From positions 1 through 64,000 of IMG/VR virus record IMGVR_UViG_3300023179_000076: DNA of 64,000 bases, one strand, 5' to 3'. The translations under genes and the position numbers were made by a program. The DNA is from a virus. Below are positions 14,955-22,993 of this stretch, in pieces; position 1 is the first letter of the stretch, and each line of letters opens with the position of its first letter. The notes under the pieces were generated by a model that was not told where the DNA came from, did not search any database, and saw only the letters and a program-made list of their open reading frames with translations.

Positions 14955-16568
14955 ATGAATCATCACTATACGTTTGATTGTGGTTGTAAATTTAAGGTAT
15001 TGGACTATACCCAGGATGGTATTCCTAGAATAGATTTCGATGGCAAACTAGAAAATCTAAATCTAGAATGTTCCAAAACATGGGATATGATAGCACAAGG
15101 AAACACAAAAGGCGTTTTCCAATTAGAGTCCAGACTAGGCTCTAGCATGTCCAAAAAACTTAAACCACAGAATATAGAGCAGCTTTCTGCATTGATTAGT
15201 ATTATGCGACCAGGATCGTTAGAGGCATATAGGGAAGGCAAAAGTATTAGTGATCATTATATAGACAAAAAAAATGGTCAAGAAGAATTAGACTATTTTC
15301 ATCCTTCTCTTGAGCCTTCATTAAAATCGACCTATGGCGAGATGATTTACCAAGAACAGGCCATGCAAATCGCTCAGGCGGTGGCTGGATTCGATCTTCA
15401 AGAGGCCGATATGCTTCGTAAGGCTATAGGCAAAAAGAAACCAGAAGAAATGGCCAAAATTAAAGTTAAATTCAAAGATGGTGTTAAAAAACTTAATATT
15501 GTGTCGGAAGATGAGAGCGAAGAAATTTTTGGTTGGATAGAAAAAAGTCAAAGATATAGTTTTAATAAGAGTCATGCTGTAAGCTATGCTATGAATGCAT
15601 ACTCATCAGCATATGCTAAAGCGCACTTCGCGAAAGTGTTTTTTGCATCATATTTAAAGTTCGCAAAAGACAAGATGGATCCACAAAAAGAAATCAAGGA
15701 ATTAATCAGGAACGCCACAGAAATGGATGTTACTGTTTGCGTTCCAGATTTAAGAAAACTTAATAAGCATTTTACCATAAATGATGATAAAATTTATTTT
15801 GGCTTAACAGATATAAAAGGGGTTGGTTATTCGGTATATGATAAGATCATAGAGATAATCAAAAATATTGATCTTAATTCCATATCATGGTATGGCTGTT
15901 TAGTAAAATTACTCAATAAAATAAACTCTACAGCCGCTAAGGCGCTAATATCATGTGGTTCTCTTGATTATTATCATATGTCACGCACACAAATGTTATT
16001 TGAATATGATATAATATCGGAATTAACATCTAGAGAATTAGATCTTTTAGATATAAACCAAAAACATCTAGGACAAGTTTTAGAGAATCTGCTAACTAAC
16101 AGCAAGATTAATACCAAACGAAAAACTAATATACAAAATTTAATTAAGCTATATGAAAATCCACCATACTCATTAAACGATAAAATAGAATGGTTATCTG
16201 ATACAGAAAATGCGTTGCTTGGAGCATCCATTACCTGTTTTAAAATAGATTCATACGATATCAGCATGACAAACTGTGATTGCAAAATGTTTAAACATAC
16301 CAATAATGTTAAAAATATTATTTTGGCTGGTGAAATTAGTAATATAAATTTTGTTAAAACAAAGAATGGGAAAAATGCTGGTGCAGAAATGGCTTTTGTT
16401 ACAATAGAGGACCAATATGCGTCCTTAGACTCGGTCATCTTATTTCCTGATCAATTGTCTAAATACCGAAACTATCTGTTTGAAGGAAATGTACTAATAT
16501 TTCTAGGTAATAAGAGTCCTAAAAAAGATTCTTTTATAGTAGAAAAATGTTTTATACCAAGGTCTTGA
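14955..16568 (+). CDS. dnaE: DNA polymerase III alpha (DnaE-like), fingers, HhH and OB-fold piece
   Basis: A 537-residue C-terminal piece of the C-family polymerase. It opens with a short Cys-containing lead (CGCKFKVLD), then TWDMIAQGNTKGVFQLES and ALISIMRPGSLEA, which follow KFDILG directly in an intact DnaE; next MIYQEQAMQIAQAVAGF, EADMLRKAIGKKKPEEM and YSFNKSHAVSYAMNAY are the fingers and DNA-binding segments. The middle has a helix-hairpin-helix-type region (ITDIKGVGYSVYDKI in pattern), and the last 100 residues form an OB-fold (ILAGEISNINFVKT...FVTIEDQYASLDSVIF-like). Together with 11080-12378 and 13189-14073 it would make a nearly complete enzyme of about 1260 residues. It starts 5 bases after dnaQ, without a visible SD. 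Confidence 0.9.
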   Translation: MNHHYTFDCGCKFKVLDYTQDGIPRIDFDGKLENLNLECSKTWDMIAQGNTKGVFQLESRLGSSMSKKLKPQNIEQLSALISIMRPGSLEAYREGKSISDHYIDKKNGQEELDYFHPSLEPSLKSTYGEMIYQEQAMQIAQAVAGFDLQEADMLRKAIGKKKPEEMAKIKVKFKDGVKKLNIVSEDESEEIFGWIEKSQRYSFNKSHAVSYAMNAYSSAYAKAHFAKVFFASYLKFAKDKMDPQKEIKELIRNATEMDVTVCVPDLRKLNKHFTINDDKIYFGLTDIKGVGYSVYDKIIEIIKNIDLNSISWYGCLVKLLNKINSTAAKALISCGSLDYYHMSRTQMLFEYDIISELTSRELDLLDINQKHLGQVLENLLTNSKINTKRKTNIQNLIKLYENPPYSLNDKIEWLSDTENALLGASITCFKIDSYDISMTNCDCKMFKHTNNVKNIILAGEISNINFVKTKNGKNAGAEMAFVTIEDQYASLDSVILFPDQLSKYRNYLFEGNVLIFLGNKSPKKDSFIVEKCFIPRS

Positions 16569-16592
16569 CAAAACGCTGCCGCTTGGTATAAT
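16565..16592 (+). promoter_or_regulatory. Consensus sigma70 promoter for ssb (extended -10)
   Basis: TTGACA at 16565-16570 and TATAAT at 16587-16592 are exact consensus hexamers separated by 16 bases, with an extended -10 (TGG before TATAAT). Transcription would start near 16599, giving a leader of about 35 bases before the SSB ATG at 16634 with AGGAG at 16621-16625. It overlaps the last codons of the polymerase gene. It is the only such match I found in an intergenic position of the left arm and suggests that SSB is made early and strongly by the unmodified host RNA polymerase. Confidence 0.85.
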
Positions 16593-16613
16593 ATTGTATA
16601 GTTGTAGCGTTTT
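16570..16613 (+). promoter_or_regulatory. Inverted repeat flanking the ssb promoter -10, possible operator
   Basis: AAAACGCT (16570-16577) and AGCGTTTT (16606-16613) are perfect inverted copies 36 bases apart centre to centre. The left arm begins on the last base of the -35 and lies in the spacer; the right arm lies just after the predicted start site. Such placement fits a dimeric repressor site or looping by SSB or another phage protein. The two arms are not both in the transcript, so this is unlikely to be an RNA hairpin. No binding protein can be named. Confidence 0.4.
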
Positions 16614-16633
16614 TACTTTTAGGAGTTTTGAAA

Positions 16634-17002
16634 ATGAATATTACATTGTTGAAGGGTAATCTTGCACGAGATCCTGAGTTAAGAGTTGTTAATCCAAATG
16701 GAAAACAAACTAGTGTGGTAAATTTTACCATTGCTGTTAATAGGGATTATGTAAAATCGAATGGAGAAAAAGATCGAATTACATCTTTTATTAATTGCGA
16801 AGCATGGGATAGCGGAGCCGAAACTATTGCTGAGTCACTAAAGAAAGGTGATCTGGTTATGGTTGAGGGGTCTCTTAGAAACGATACATGGGAAAAGGAT
16901 GGAGTTAAGCATAGTAGTCTAAAGGTTAGAGTTAATAACTTTTCAAAGATTACTAAGCTTAGTAGGTCGAAAACTGAAGAATCAGAAACAGTTGCTTTCT
17001 GA
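16634..17002 (+). CDS. ssb: Single-stranded DNA-binding protein
   Basis: A 122-residue SSB starting at the ATG 16634, which has AGGAG with 8-base spacing; the in-frame TTG at 16628 is rejected. The OB-fold is of the bacterial SSB type: NITLLKGNLARDPELR at the N-terminus, VNFTIAVNRDY, FINCEAWDSGAETIAESLKKGDLVMVEGSLR and a final strand VRVNNFSKI. The C-terminal tail is short and acidic and ends in VAF, where bacterial SSBs end in acidic-Pro-Phe; the terminal Phe may be kept for partner binding. It protects single strands at the phage fork. It has its own strong promoter and is followed by a hairpin. Confidence 0.92.
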   Translation: MNITLLKGNLARDPELRVVNPNGKQTSVVNFTIAVNRDYVKSNGEKDRITSFINCEAWDSGAETIAESLKKGDLVMVEGSLRNDTWEKDGVKHSSLKVRVNNFSKITKLSRSKTEESETVAF

Positions 17003-17022
17003 CCAACACTAAAGGAATGTAT

Positions 17023-17059
17023 ATAGAATATTGGGGGTGAAATATCCCCCGTATTCTAT
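17023..17059 (+). terminator. Long hairpin between ssb and the glycosyltransferase gene
   Basis: ATAGAATA (17023-17030) pairs with TATTCTAT (17052-17059), and inside it GGGGG (17033-17037) pairs with CCCCC (17046-17050), with an 8-base loop and a small TT/G internal loop. It lies 21 bases after the ssb stop and ends 6 bases before the next ATG. There is no clear T-run after the stem, so termination may be partial; alternatively it protects the ssb mRNA 3' end or occludes translation of the next gene, which has no SD. Confidence 0.6.
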
Positions 17060-17065
17060 TCCATA

Positions 17066-18709
17066 ATGGCAAAATCTAAATTAAAAATATTGATGTGTTC
17101 CGAAGCTAGTTTCATAAATTCTGGTTTTGGAAAATATGCAAAACAGATATTATCAAGATGGCATAAAACCAATAAGTATAGTATTGCAGAGTTTGCCTCA
17201 TACGGAATGGTAAATGATCCAAGAGATAAAAATATAGACTGGATTTATTATGCTAATGCTGTGCGAGATAACGATCCTAGATATAAGGAGTATATGTCTA
17301 GGACAGATAATCAATTTGGAAGATGGAGATTCGAAAAGGTTCTATTAGATTTTAAGCCAGATATTGTGGTTGATGTTAGAGATTTTTGGATGAGTGGGTA
17401 CCAAACCCTATCCCCTCTAAGACCTTATTTTCATCATATTCTCATGCCCACGGTAGACTCTGCTCCACAGCAAGAAGAGTGGGTAGATGTATTTCTATCA
17501 ACAGATGCTATTTTTACATATAGTGATTGGGGCGCTCAAATCCTTAAACAGCAAACTAATGATAAAATAAAATATATTGCCACAACTAGTCCTGGTGTTG
17601 ATTTAGATATTTTTAATATTAAGGATAAAAATAGTTGTAGACAAATTCTGGGTATAGATAATGATGTATTTATAGTTGGTTCTGTTATGAGAAATCAAAA
17701 AAGAAAACTGATTCCAGAGCTTTTAGCTTCTTTCAAAAAAATATTATCTATTTTTGAGAAAGAAAAACGATCCGATAAAATATTTCTATATCTTCATACA
17801 ACATATCCGGATATGGGATGGGATATTCCTGAGTTACTAAATGATCATCAAGTATCTAACAATGTTCTTTTTACATACCTATGTAAGAACTGTTCCAATA
17901 TAGAGAGTTGCGTATACTCTGGACCTCAAAAAGTATGCTCAAAATGTTTTAATAAATCATCGCAATTTCCATCTGTATCTCAAGGCGTTACTGACGAACA
18001 ACTTAGTATAATCTACAATACATTTGATTTATATGTTCAATATGCTATATGCGAAGGATTTGGTATGCCACAAGTCGAAGCTGCTGCCTGTGGTATCCCT
18101 ATAGCAACTGTCGAATATAGTGCTATGGTAGATATTATATCAAAGTTAGAAGCATATCCAATAAAAATTAAAACATATTTCAAAGAACTCGAAACAAAAG
18201 CTATTAGAGTATATCCAGATAATGATTGCCTAATTGATATTATACTAAAAGAATTAGATAAACCAATATCTATTAGAAATAATAATAGAATTCGAATAAG
18301 AAATTTAACAGAAAAATATTATAACTGGGATAATATTGCAAAAATTTGGGAGAATTATTTTGATAATCTAGACTTTAGATCAGACTGGTCCAAGCCTCTA
18401 CCAATCTTGCGTAAAGCGAGCATATCTAATAAGGATTCTAATTTTTCACAATTCATTAACCTATGCAATAATACGATGAAGAATAGTGAACTTTTATCGT
18501 CTTTCAAGTTTTTGAATATGCTTCAGAATGCAGACTATGGTTTCCATTATGTATCTCCAACACAAATCTCTGGATATGGTATAAATAATTTATGCGATCA
18601 TATCAATACTATGATAGATAATAATAATAGATCAGAAGAAGTCAGACAAAAAAATATTAAATTTGAAGAAGACTTTATACAATATGCACATTTAAAGAAT
18701 GATATATGA
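17066..18709 (+). CDS. Glycosyltransferase, GT-B fold (family 4-like) with inserted zinc knuckle
   Basis: A 547-residue protein. The N-terminal Rossmann half starts LKILMCSEASFINSGFGKYAKQIL, the typical acceptor-side opening of GT4 enzymes. The donor half has SPGVDLDIFN, GSVMRNQKRKLIPELLASF and ICEGFGMPQVEAAACGIPIAT, the E-x7-E nucleotide-sugar site of family 4 (about residues 330-350). Between them are cysteines in the pattern CKNC...C...CSKC (about 273-293), a zinc-knuckle insertion not present in standard GT4. The C-terminal 150 residues are helical and unassigned. It would move a sugar from an NDP donor to an unknown acceptor (DNA base, virion protein or host surface). First gene of a tightly overlapping cluster. 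Confidence 0.8.
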   Translation: MAKSKLKILMCSEASFINSGFGKYAKQILSRWHKTNKYSIAEFASYGMVNDPRDKNIDWIYYANAVRDNDPRYKEYMSRTDNQFGRWRFEKVLLDFKPDIVVDVRDFWMSGYQTLSPLRPYFHHILMPTVDSAPQQEEWVDVFLSTDAIFTYSDWGAQILKQQTNDKIKYIATTSPGVDLDIFNIKDKNSCRQILGIDNDVFIVGSVMRNQKRKLIPELLASFKKILSIFEKEKRSDKIFLYLHTTYPDMGWDIPELLNDHQVSNNVLFTYLCKNCSNIESCVYSGPQKVCSKCFNKSSQFPSVSQGVTDEQLSIIYNTFDLYVQYAICEGFGMPQVEAAACGIPIATVEYSAMVDIISKLEAYPIKIKTYFKELETKAIRVYPDNDCLIDIILKELDKPISIRNNNRIRIRNLTEKYYNWDNIAKIWENYFDNLDFRSDWSKPLPILRKASISNKDSNFSQFINLCNNTMKNSELLSSFKFLNMLQNADYGFHYVSPTQISGYGINNLCDHINTMIDNNNRSEEVRQKNIKFEEDFIQYAHLKNDI

Positions 18710-19674
18710 ATATTCTATATATAGGTCCTTATAGATCATTAAGTATCGATGGTTATTTGTCTTTGAATCTATTATTGAATTTAAAGGATCTGAAACAATA
18801 TACTGTGACAGCTAGACCCATATTTATATCAAATAGAGTTAATAATCTAGCCAGCAAATTAAATGATACAATTCTGTCAATGGAAAATCATCAGTCTAAA
18901 TCTTTTGATCTATTAATACAAAACACAGAGATCAATACTATTTCTTATAATTCTAAGATACCATATCATATCTTTTTTCCTAATTATAAAGATATTATTC
19001 CTGATGATAGTATATCACAAAAATATATATTTCTAAGTAATAGGGGATTGCTATTATATAGTAATAATATTCATAAAAAATTATTAGAATATCTTAATAT
19101 TGATAATGGTTTATTTCTTAATAACAATATTAATAATAAATTATTATCTCCAACAAATAATATATTTAATTTAGGTATCTATAATAGATATAAAAAATAT
19201 TATACCATAATTCAATCCAATATAGATTATGATACAAAAAAAATAATTGTAGATTTTATTAAACTTAATCAAGAAAATAATTGTTTGGTATTATTTATAC
19301 AAGATATTGATCAGGAAATGCTCAATAAATGCAATGAATATATAAAGAGCGTGTATAAAAAATTTGAAATCAATAATACTATTTCGAAAGTTATAATTGT
19401 TCCCACATTGTTAAACGAAACGTCCATCAGATCAATACATAATACTGGTGATATCTATATACACAAAGACAATGATCTTCATCTTATGCTTGCTAAAGAA
19501 TATGGTAAACATATTGTATTAAATACATCTAATGTTACTATACAATGGGATCAAAACGATCTGCATAAATATGGTAAATTAAAAAATACACAAGATATCG
19601 ACCTTTTATCTGAGAAAAAATATCCCAGTTTAAAAAACAATCTTAGCGAAATTATAGATGCCTATGTTAAATAA
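18706..19674 (+). CDS. Glycosyltransferase-like protein, GT-B-like
   Basis: A 322-residue protein, very Asn/Ile/Lys rich. It begins MNILYIGPYRSLSIDGYLSLNLL, a nucleotide-binding-fold opening like that of GT-B enzymes, and carries a second Rossmann-like half (NIFNLGIYNRYKK onward, KVIIVPTLLNETSIRSIHNTGDIYIHKDNDLHLMLAKEYGK) where GT4 proteins have the sensor region 'D.y...s..EG.g....EA'. The catalytic Glu motif is replaced by HLMLAKEYG, so activity is uncertain. ATGA overlap with the preceding gene indicates coupling. Called GT-like by fold pattern and cluster context. Confidence 0.5.
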   Translation: MNILYIGPYRSLSIDGYLSLNLLLNLKDLKQYTVTARPIFISNRVNNLASKLNDTILSMENHQSKSFDLLIQNTEINTISYNSKIPYHIFFPNYKDIIPDDSISQKYIFLSNRGLLLYSNNIHKKLLEYLNIDNGLFLNNNINNKLLSPTNNIFNLGIYNRYKKYYTIIQSNIDYDTKKIIVDFIKLNQENNCLVLFIQDIDQEMLNKCNEYIKSVYKKFEINNTISKVIIVPTLLNETSIRSIHNTGDIYIHKDNDLHLMLAKEYGKHIVLNTSNVTIQWDQNDLHKYGKLKNTQDIDLLSEKKYPSLKNNLSEIIDAYVK

Positions 19675-20509
19675 TTTAGCCTGTTCAAACATTATTAATA
19701 ATTTACTAGATAATAAAACCATATACTATATTGGTAAAAAGAACATATTTTTTTATATGTTAAATGTTAATTCTGATTATAATATCATTACCGAACCATC
19801 TCAACCTTTTTCAGCTATCTTATCCGACGATCCTTTGTTTTATTCTCAAAACATAGAAAAGCTGTCTTTAGAATATAATGTAAATAGTGTTCTGGTATTC
19901 CATGATCCACCATCAAATATAATTAAAAAAGAAGATAAATATATCCTAGATAGAAAACTAAGAAATAGTCATAGAATATTTTTTAGTAAAACTATTAAAG
20001 AGTTATGGAACATGGACAATAATTGTCATATTCTACAATATGGCCTACCAGAGAATATTGATATGACAAAAGATAAAGACATTTTAATATTAAATATTGA
20101 TCATAGTAATGTCAATATAGAGCTATATAACTATATCAAAACATTAGCAAATAGTTGTGACATATTAAATAAAAACGATATTAGTTCTTATGAAGATATA
20201 TTAAATATAATATCTAAATATAAAATATGTATTGTAACACAAGGTCAATACGACGCTATCCTTAGTTCTACTTTAAATTGTTTTGTTTTAACAAATATTC
20301 CATTATCTCAAGAGTTTTATAATCCTCTAATAAAAAATATCAACAATAAAAATATAAACGAGCAAATAAAATCCATACTAGAAAACTATTCTTTACCAAA
20401 AGAAATACAATCTTATTCTAATACATATATAAATATAAAAAATATGCAACATAATATAAATCAAGTTTTTAATCAAGTCTTTAAAAGAGTATATATTTAT
20501 GAGCCGTAA
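19658..20509 (+). CDS. Hypothetical protein of the glycosyltransferase cluster
   Basis: A 283-residue protein of unrecognised family, extremely rich in Asn, Ile and Lys. Alternating hydrophobic strands (TIYYIGKKNIFFYML, VNSVLVFHDPPSN, KICIVTQGQYDAILSST) read as a Rossmann-like alpha/beta fold, and HDPPSN resembles the loop seen after strand 4 in GT-B-like proteins. An ATG at 19658 is followed by another at 19664; both overlap the previous gene. It may be a degenerate or highly diverged glycosyltransferase; no catalytic motif is visible. Confidence 0.45.
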   Translation: MPMLNNLACSNIINNLLDNKTIYYIGKKNIFFYMLNVNSDYNIITEPSQPFSAILSDDPLFYSQNIEKLSLEYNVNSVLVFHDPPSNIIKKEDKYILDRKLRNSHRIFFSKTIKELWNMDNNCHILQYGLPENIDMTKDKDILILNIDHSNVNIELYNYIKTLANSCDILNKNDISSYEDILNIISKYKICIVTQGQYDAILSSTLNCFVLTNIPLSQEFYNPLIKNINNKNINEQIKSILENYSLPKEIQSYSNTYINIKNMQHNINQVFNQVFKRVYIYEP

Positions 20510-20903
20510 TATCAACATATCCATCACAGAACCTTCTGATAAAAACACTATTCACATAAATGATCTTGCATCAATAATTAACTATTCTTGCGATAGTATT
20601 AAAGTTGCGTGTTTAGAATTCTTACCAGAGAATGCCCATGGACAGGTTATTAATATATTATTATCTAAGCTAAAACCTCTTGGAAAACTCATTATTACAA
20701 TTAATAATGTTACCAGTATCACTAAAAATTTTATGGCTGGAAGTATGTCATATCAAGATTTCTTAACCTTTTTTCAGAATAAACAAAGCTTACTGTCTAT
20801 AGATAGTCTTTATACATTTATAGACTTTAATACTTTCGATATTATACATATAAATCAAGAAGAATATTTTACAACACTATTCTTAGAGAGAAAACAGTTA
20901 TGA
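20499..20903 (+). CDS. Methyltransferase-like (truncated SAM-MTase fold) protein
   Basis: A 134-residue protein. The order 'INDLASII' , 'ACLEFLPENAHGQVINILLSKLKPLGKLIITINN' and a C-terminal strand-helix segment follow the second half of class I SAM-dependent methyltransferases (after the SAM-binding Gly-rich loop: acidic end of strand 4, helix, then the L-K-P-x-G-x-L strand 5). The N-terminal SAM-binding half is missing, so it is unlikely to methylate alone; short MTase-like proteins of this layout occur in phage glycosyltransferase clusters. It overlaps its neighbours by 11 and 4 bases. Confidence 0.5.
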   Translation: MSRNINISITEPSDKNTIHINDLASIINYSCDSIKVACLEFLPENAHGQVINILLSKLKPLGKLIITINNVTSITKNFMAGSMSYQDFLTFFQNKQSLLSIDSLYTFIDFNTFDIIHINQEEYFTTLFLERKQL

Positions 20904-21622
20904 GAAATACACTATGTCAAGACTGTTATTTCGCTAAAAAAACAACATCAGACGATAAAGCGTGTTTTTTTGATATTCCAACAATAATAAAAGATATTCA
21001 CAATATACGTATTGATAATGAATTTAATATTATAGAAAACTATCAGTGCAGATATGGAATAAGTAATAAAATATACAAAGAAAATATTGATAAATTTCAT
21101 TCTGTGGATCTTATAGAATATATTAAACAACAAAACACAATTCGCTACTCCATCGCAGTTATTCTAGACAAATCTCCAGATACTGATCTGCTGATAAACA
21201 ACTTAAATAATCTATCTATTAAGCCATACTATATAACCATAGTCTGTTATAACAATACCGAAAATTTAACAAAAAAAATCAACAATCTTGGTATTAAATA
21301 TAAGATCCATAAATTTTTAGAAGATATTCCTGGACCACAAGCTCTTCACATTGCACTGGAAACAAATAAGAAAAATATCCAAAATGTGTTGTGGATTCTA
21401 ACAGAAGCAGGATTAGATCATGTTGTTAAGAACGATAGCATACAAGAAATCAATTATTTGGTGAATGTGGAACAAAAATCTATTCATTATTATAAATGTT
21501 CTAATATAGATTCAAATATTGATGGCGTTTTTATAGGCACAGATAACTATAAGCTTTTCTCAAAAAATATAGACTATACTATAGAACAAAATACGAATAT
21601 ATTATTTGATTATTATGATTGA
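20900..21622 (+). CDS. GT2-like protein with N-terminal Cys cluster
   Basis: A 240-residue protein. The first 50 residues hold a cysteine set C6-x2-C9, C22 and C49 (LCQDCYFAKK, ACFFD, YQCRYG) that could bind zinc or an Fe-S cluster. From about residue 80 the strand-helix pattern YSIAVILDKSPDTDLLINNLNNLSIKPYYITIVCYNN is that of the first half of GT2 (GT-A) transferases, which often begin 'vsVvip..n....l...l.sl'. The later DXD-like metal site is not obvious. Cys-clusters fused to GT2-like domains are seen in other phages; the acceptor is unknown. ATGA overlap upstream. Confidence 0.5.
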   Translation: MRNTLCQDCYFAKKTTSDDKACFFDIPTIIKDIHNIRIDNEFNIIENYQCRYGISNKIYKENIDKFHSVDLIEYIKQQNTIRYSIAVILDKSPDTDLLINNLNNLSIKPYYITIVCYNNTENLTKKINNLGIKYKIHKFLEDIPGPQALHIALETNKKNIQNVLWILTEAGLDHVVKNDSIQEINYLVNVEQKSIHYYKCSNIDSNIDGVFIGTDNYKLFSKNIDYTIEQNTNILFDYYD

Positions 21623-22283
21623 TATACTAATAATAACTCCAGAAATAACGAAAGGAATGAAATCTATAGGATCAAAGTGTTTACTTAATCTAAAAAAGAA
21701 TATGAGTGTTTTGGAATACCAAATTAGTCAGGCTCAAAAAATAAATAAAATATCTAATATAACAATTAATATAGGTTTTGATTATGATAAGATTATTAGT
21801 AAGCTTTATAGATATAAAAATATTAATTTTTTAATTAATAACGAATATGAGCATACTAATCAAGCACAAAATCTTATAACTTATATTAATAAGTATAGAC
21901 CAAAAAATTTGTTAGTAATCAACAGTGGAATACTGATTAAAGACAAAATTATAGATAAAAGCTTTCTAAATAATGAGTCAAAAATATTTATGCTTAACAA
22001 GCCTAAAAAAAATTTTACAATAGGATCATCATTATCTACAAATCTCGAATATCTTTTTTTTGATATGGAACAGTCGTGGTCGGAGATAGTCTATTTTAAT
22101 AATTTGGCCATAGACACCTTCTTGTCATGCGATAGTTCTATGTTTAAACAAATGTATCTGTTTGAGGCTATCAACTTTTTACTACAAAAAAATATTGTGT
22201 TTAAGAAAATTTATATTAACAAAAATAACATAATGAAAATAAATAATGCTAAAGATATTACAAGCGCCAGGATATTTATATGA
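21615..22283 (+). CDS. Sugar nucleotidyltransferase-like protein
   Basis: Start chosen at the ATG 21615, which overlaps the previous stop (ATGATTGA); an in-frame TTG at 21606 is less likely. The 222-residue protein begins IDILIITPEITKGMKSIGSKCLLNL, corresponding to the Gly-rich nucleotide loop and Lys of NTP-transferases (normally GxGxRL..K.L), then SVLEYQISQAQKINKISNITINIGF and a TN-containing loop (YEHTNQAQNL), as in GlmU/RmlA-type enzymes. Residues LLVINSGILI stand where the catalytic Asp (GD) is usual, so this may be inactive or altered. It could make the NDP-sugar used by the adjacent transferases. Confidence 0.55.
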   Translation: MIDILIITPEITKGMKSIGSKCLLNLKKNMSVLEYQISQAQKINKISNITINIGFDYDKIISKLYRYKNINFLINNEYEHTNQAQNLITYINKYRPKNLLVINSGILIKDKIIDKSFLNNESKIFMLNKPKKNFTIGSSLSTNLEYLFFDMEQSWSEIVYFNNLAIDTFLSCDSSMFKQMYLFEAINFLLQKNIVFKKIYINKNNIMKINNAKDITSARIFI

Positions 22284-22993
22284 ATAATTTATTAGTACAG
22301 TATAAAAACATTAAATTTATTAATAATATAGGTTTATCTAGCACTGATTTTTGTAATAAGATAGTTACAGAAACTAAGAATAATCTATATAAACTATATT
22401 ATACTTATAATTTTAGTCATGTAATTTTCATAGCGTCAATGATGGAACAGGAAGAATATCAATTTATAGATGATTTTGGTAAAAATATAAACATATTCGT
22501 ATATAATGATAATAATATTCAATTAAGAAAAAACTTAAATATTAAAAAGATTTTGCAAAAAGATAAAAATCAATCCGAGTATGATACAATTAGTATTCCT
22601 AAATTAGTTAACAATGAGCTATTTTTTTCTTCTCCAGATCAAACAATAAAGAATAATCATATTATATCTTTTCTAGATAGTATTGATTCTTTGCCGAATT
22701 GGCTACATAATTTTTTATATCCAACAAGCAAACTACCTATTAAATTATTCAATAATAATACTATTATTCATCCTCAAAATTTAGGGCTCGTCTCCGAAAA
22801 CGATAAAGCCTTATTGCTGCGACAGTCTAAGTACTATTTAGCAATAAATGATGATTATGTTCCAGAAGCGTGGGCGAGCCAGTGTTTAGTTTTGTCGAAA
22901 GATGATCTTGAAACCTTACAGCCCACAACTTATAAAAATAGTAAAAGTTTTCAATCGTATTCTAATTTTTTAAAGGTACTATTCCGTGAATAA
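22280..22993 (+). CDS. Hypothetical protein of the glycosyltransferase cluster
   Basis: A 237-residue Asn/Lys/Ile-rich protein of unrecognised family. The C-terminal segment (KYYLAINDDYVPEAWASQCLVLSKDDLETL) resembles the end of GT-B sensors where an exposed Glu-Ala-x-Ala-x-x-x-x-x-Leu binds the donor, in the pattern 'pEa.asq.lvl', but the N-terminal half is unlike known folds to my eye. It may be a donor-domain-only glycosyltransferase relative. ATGA overlap with the previous gene. Confidence 0.4.
   Translation: MNNLLVQYKNIKFINNIGLSSTDFCNKIVTETKNNLYKLYYTYNFSHVIFIASMMEQEEYQFIDDFGKNINIFVYNDNNIQLRKNLNIKKILQKDKNQSEYDTISIPKLVNNELFFSSPDQTIKNNHIISFLDSIDSLPNWLHNFLYPTSKLPIKLFNNNTIIHPQNLGLVSENDKALLLRQSKYYLAINDDYVPEAWASQCLVLSKDDLETLQPTTYKNSKSFQSYSNFLKVLFRE

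Noticed and set aside
17017-17040. Seven-codon open frame after ssb with AAGGA just before it
   Set aside because: The SD-like sequence touches the ATG, so spacing is wrong, and the frame runs into the hairpin. Most likely chance.
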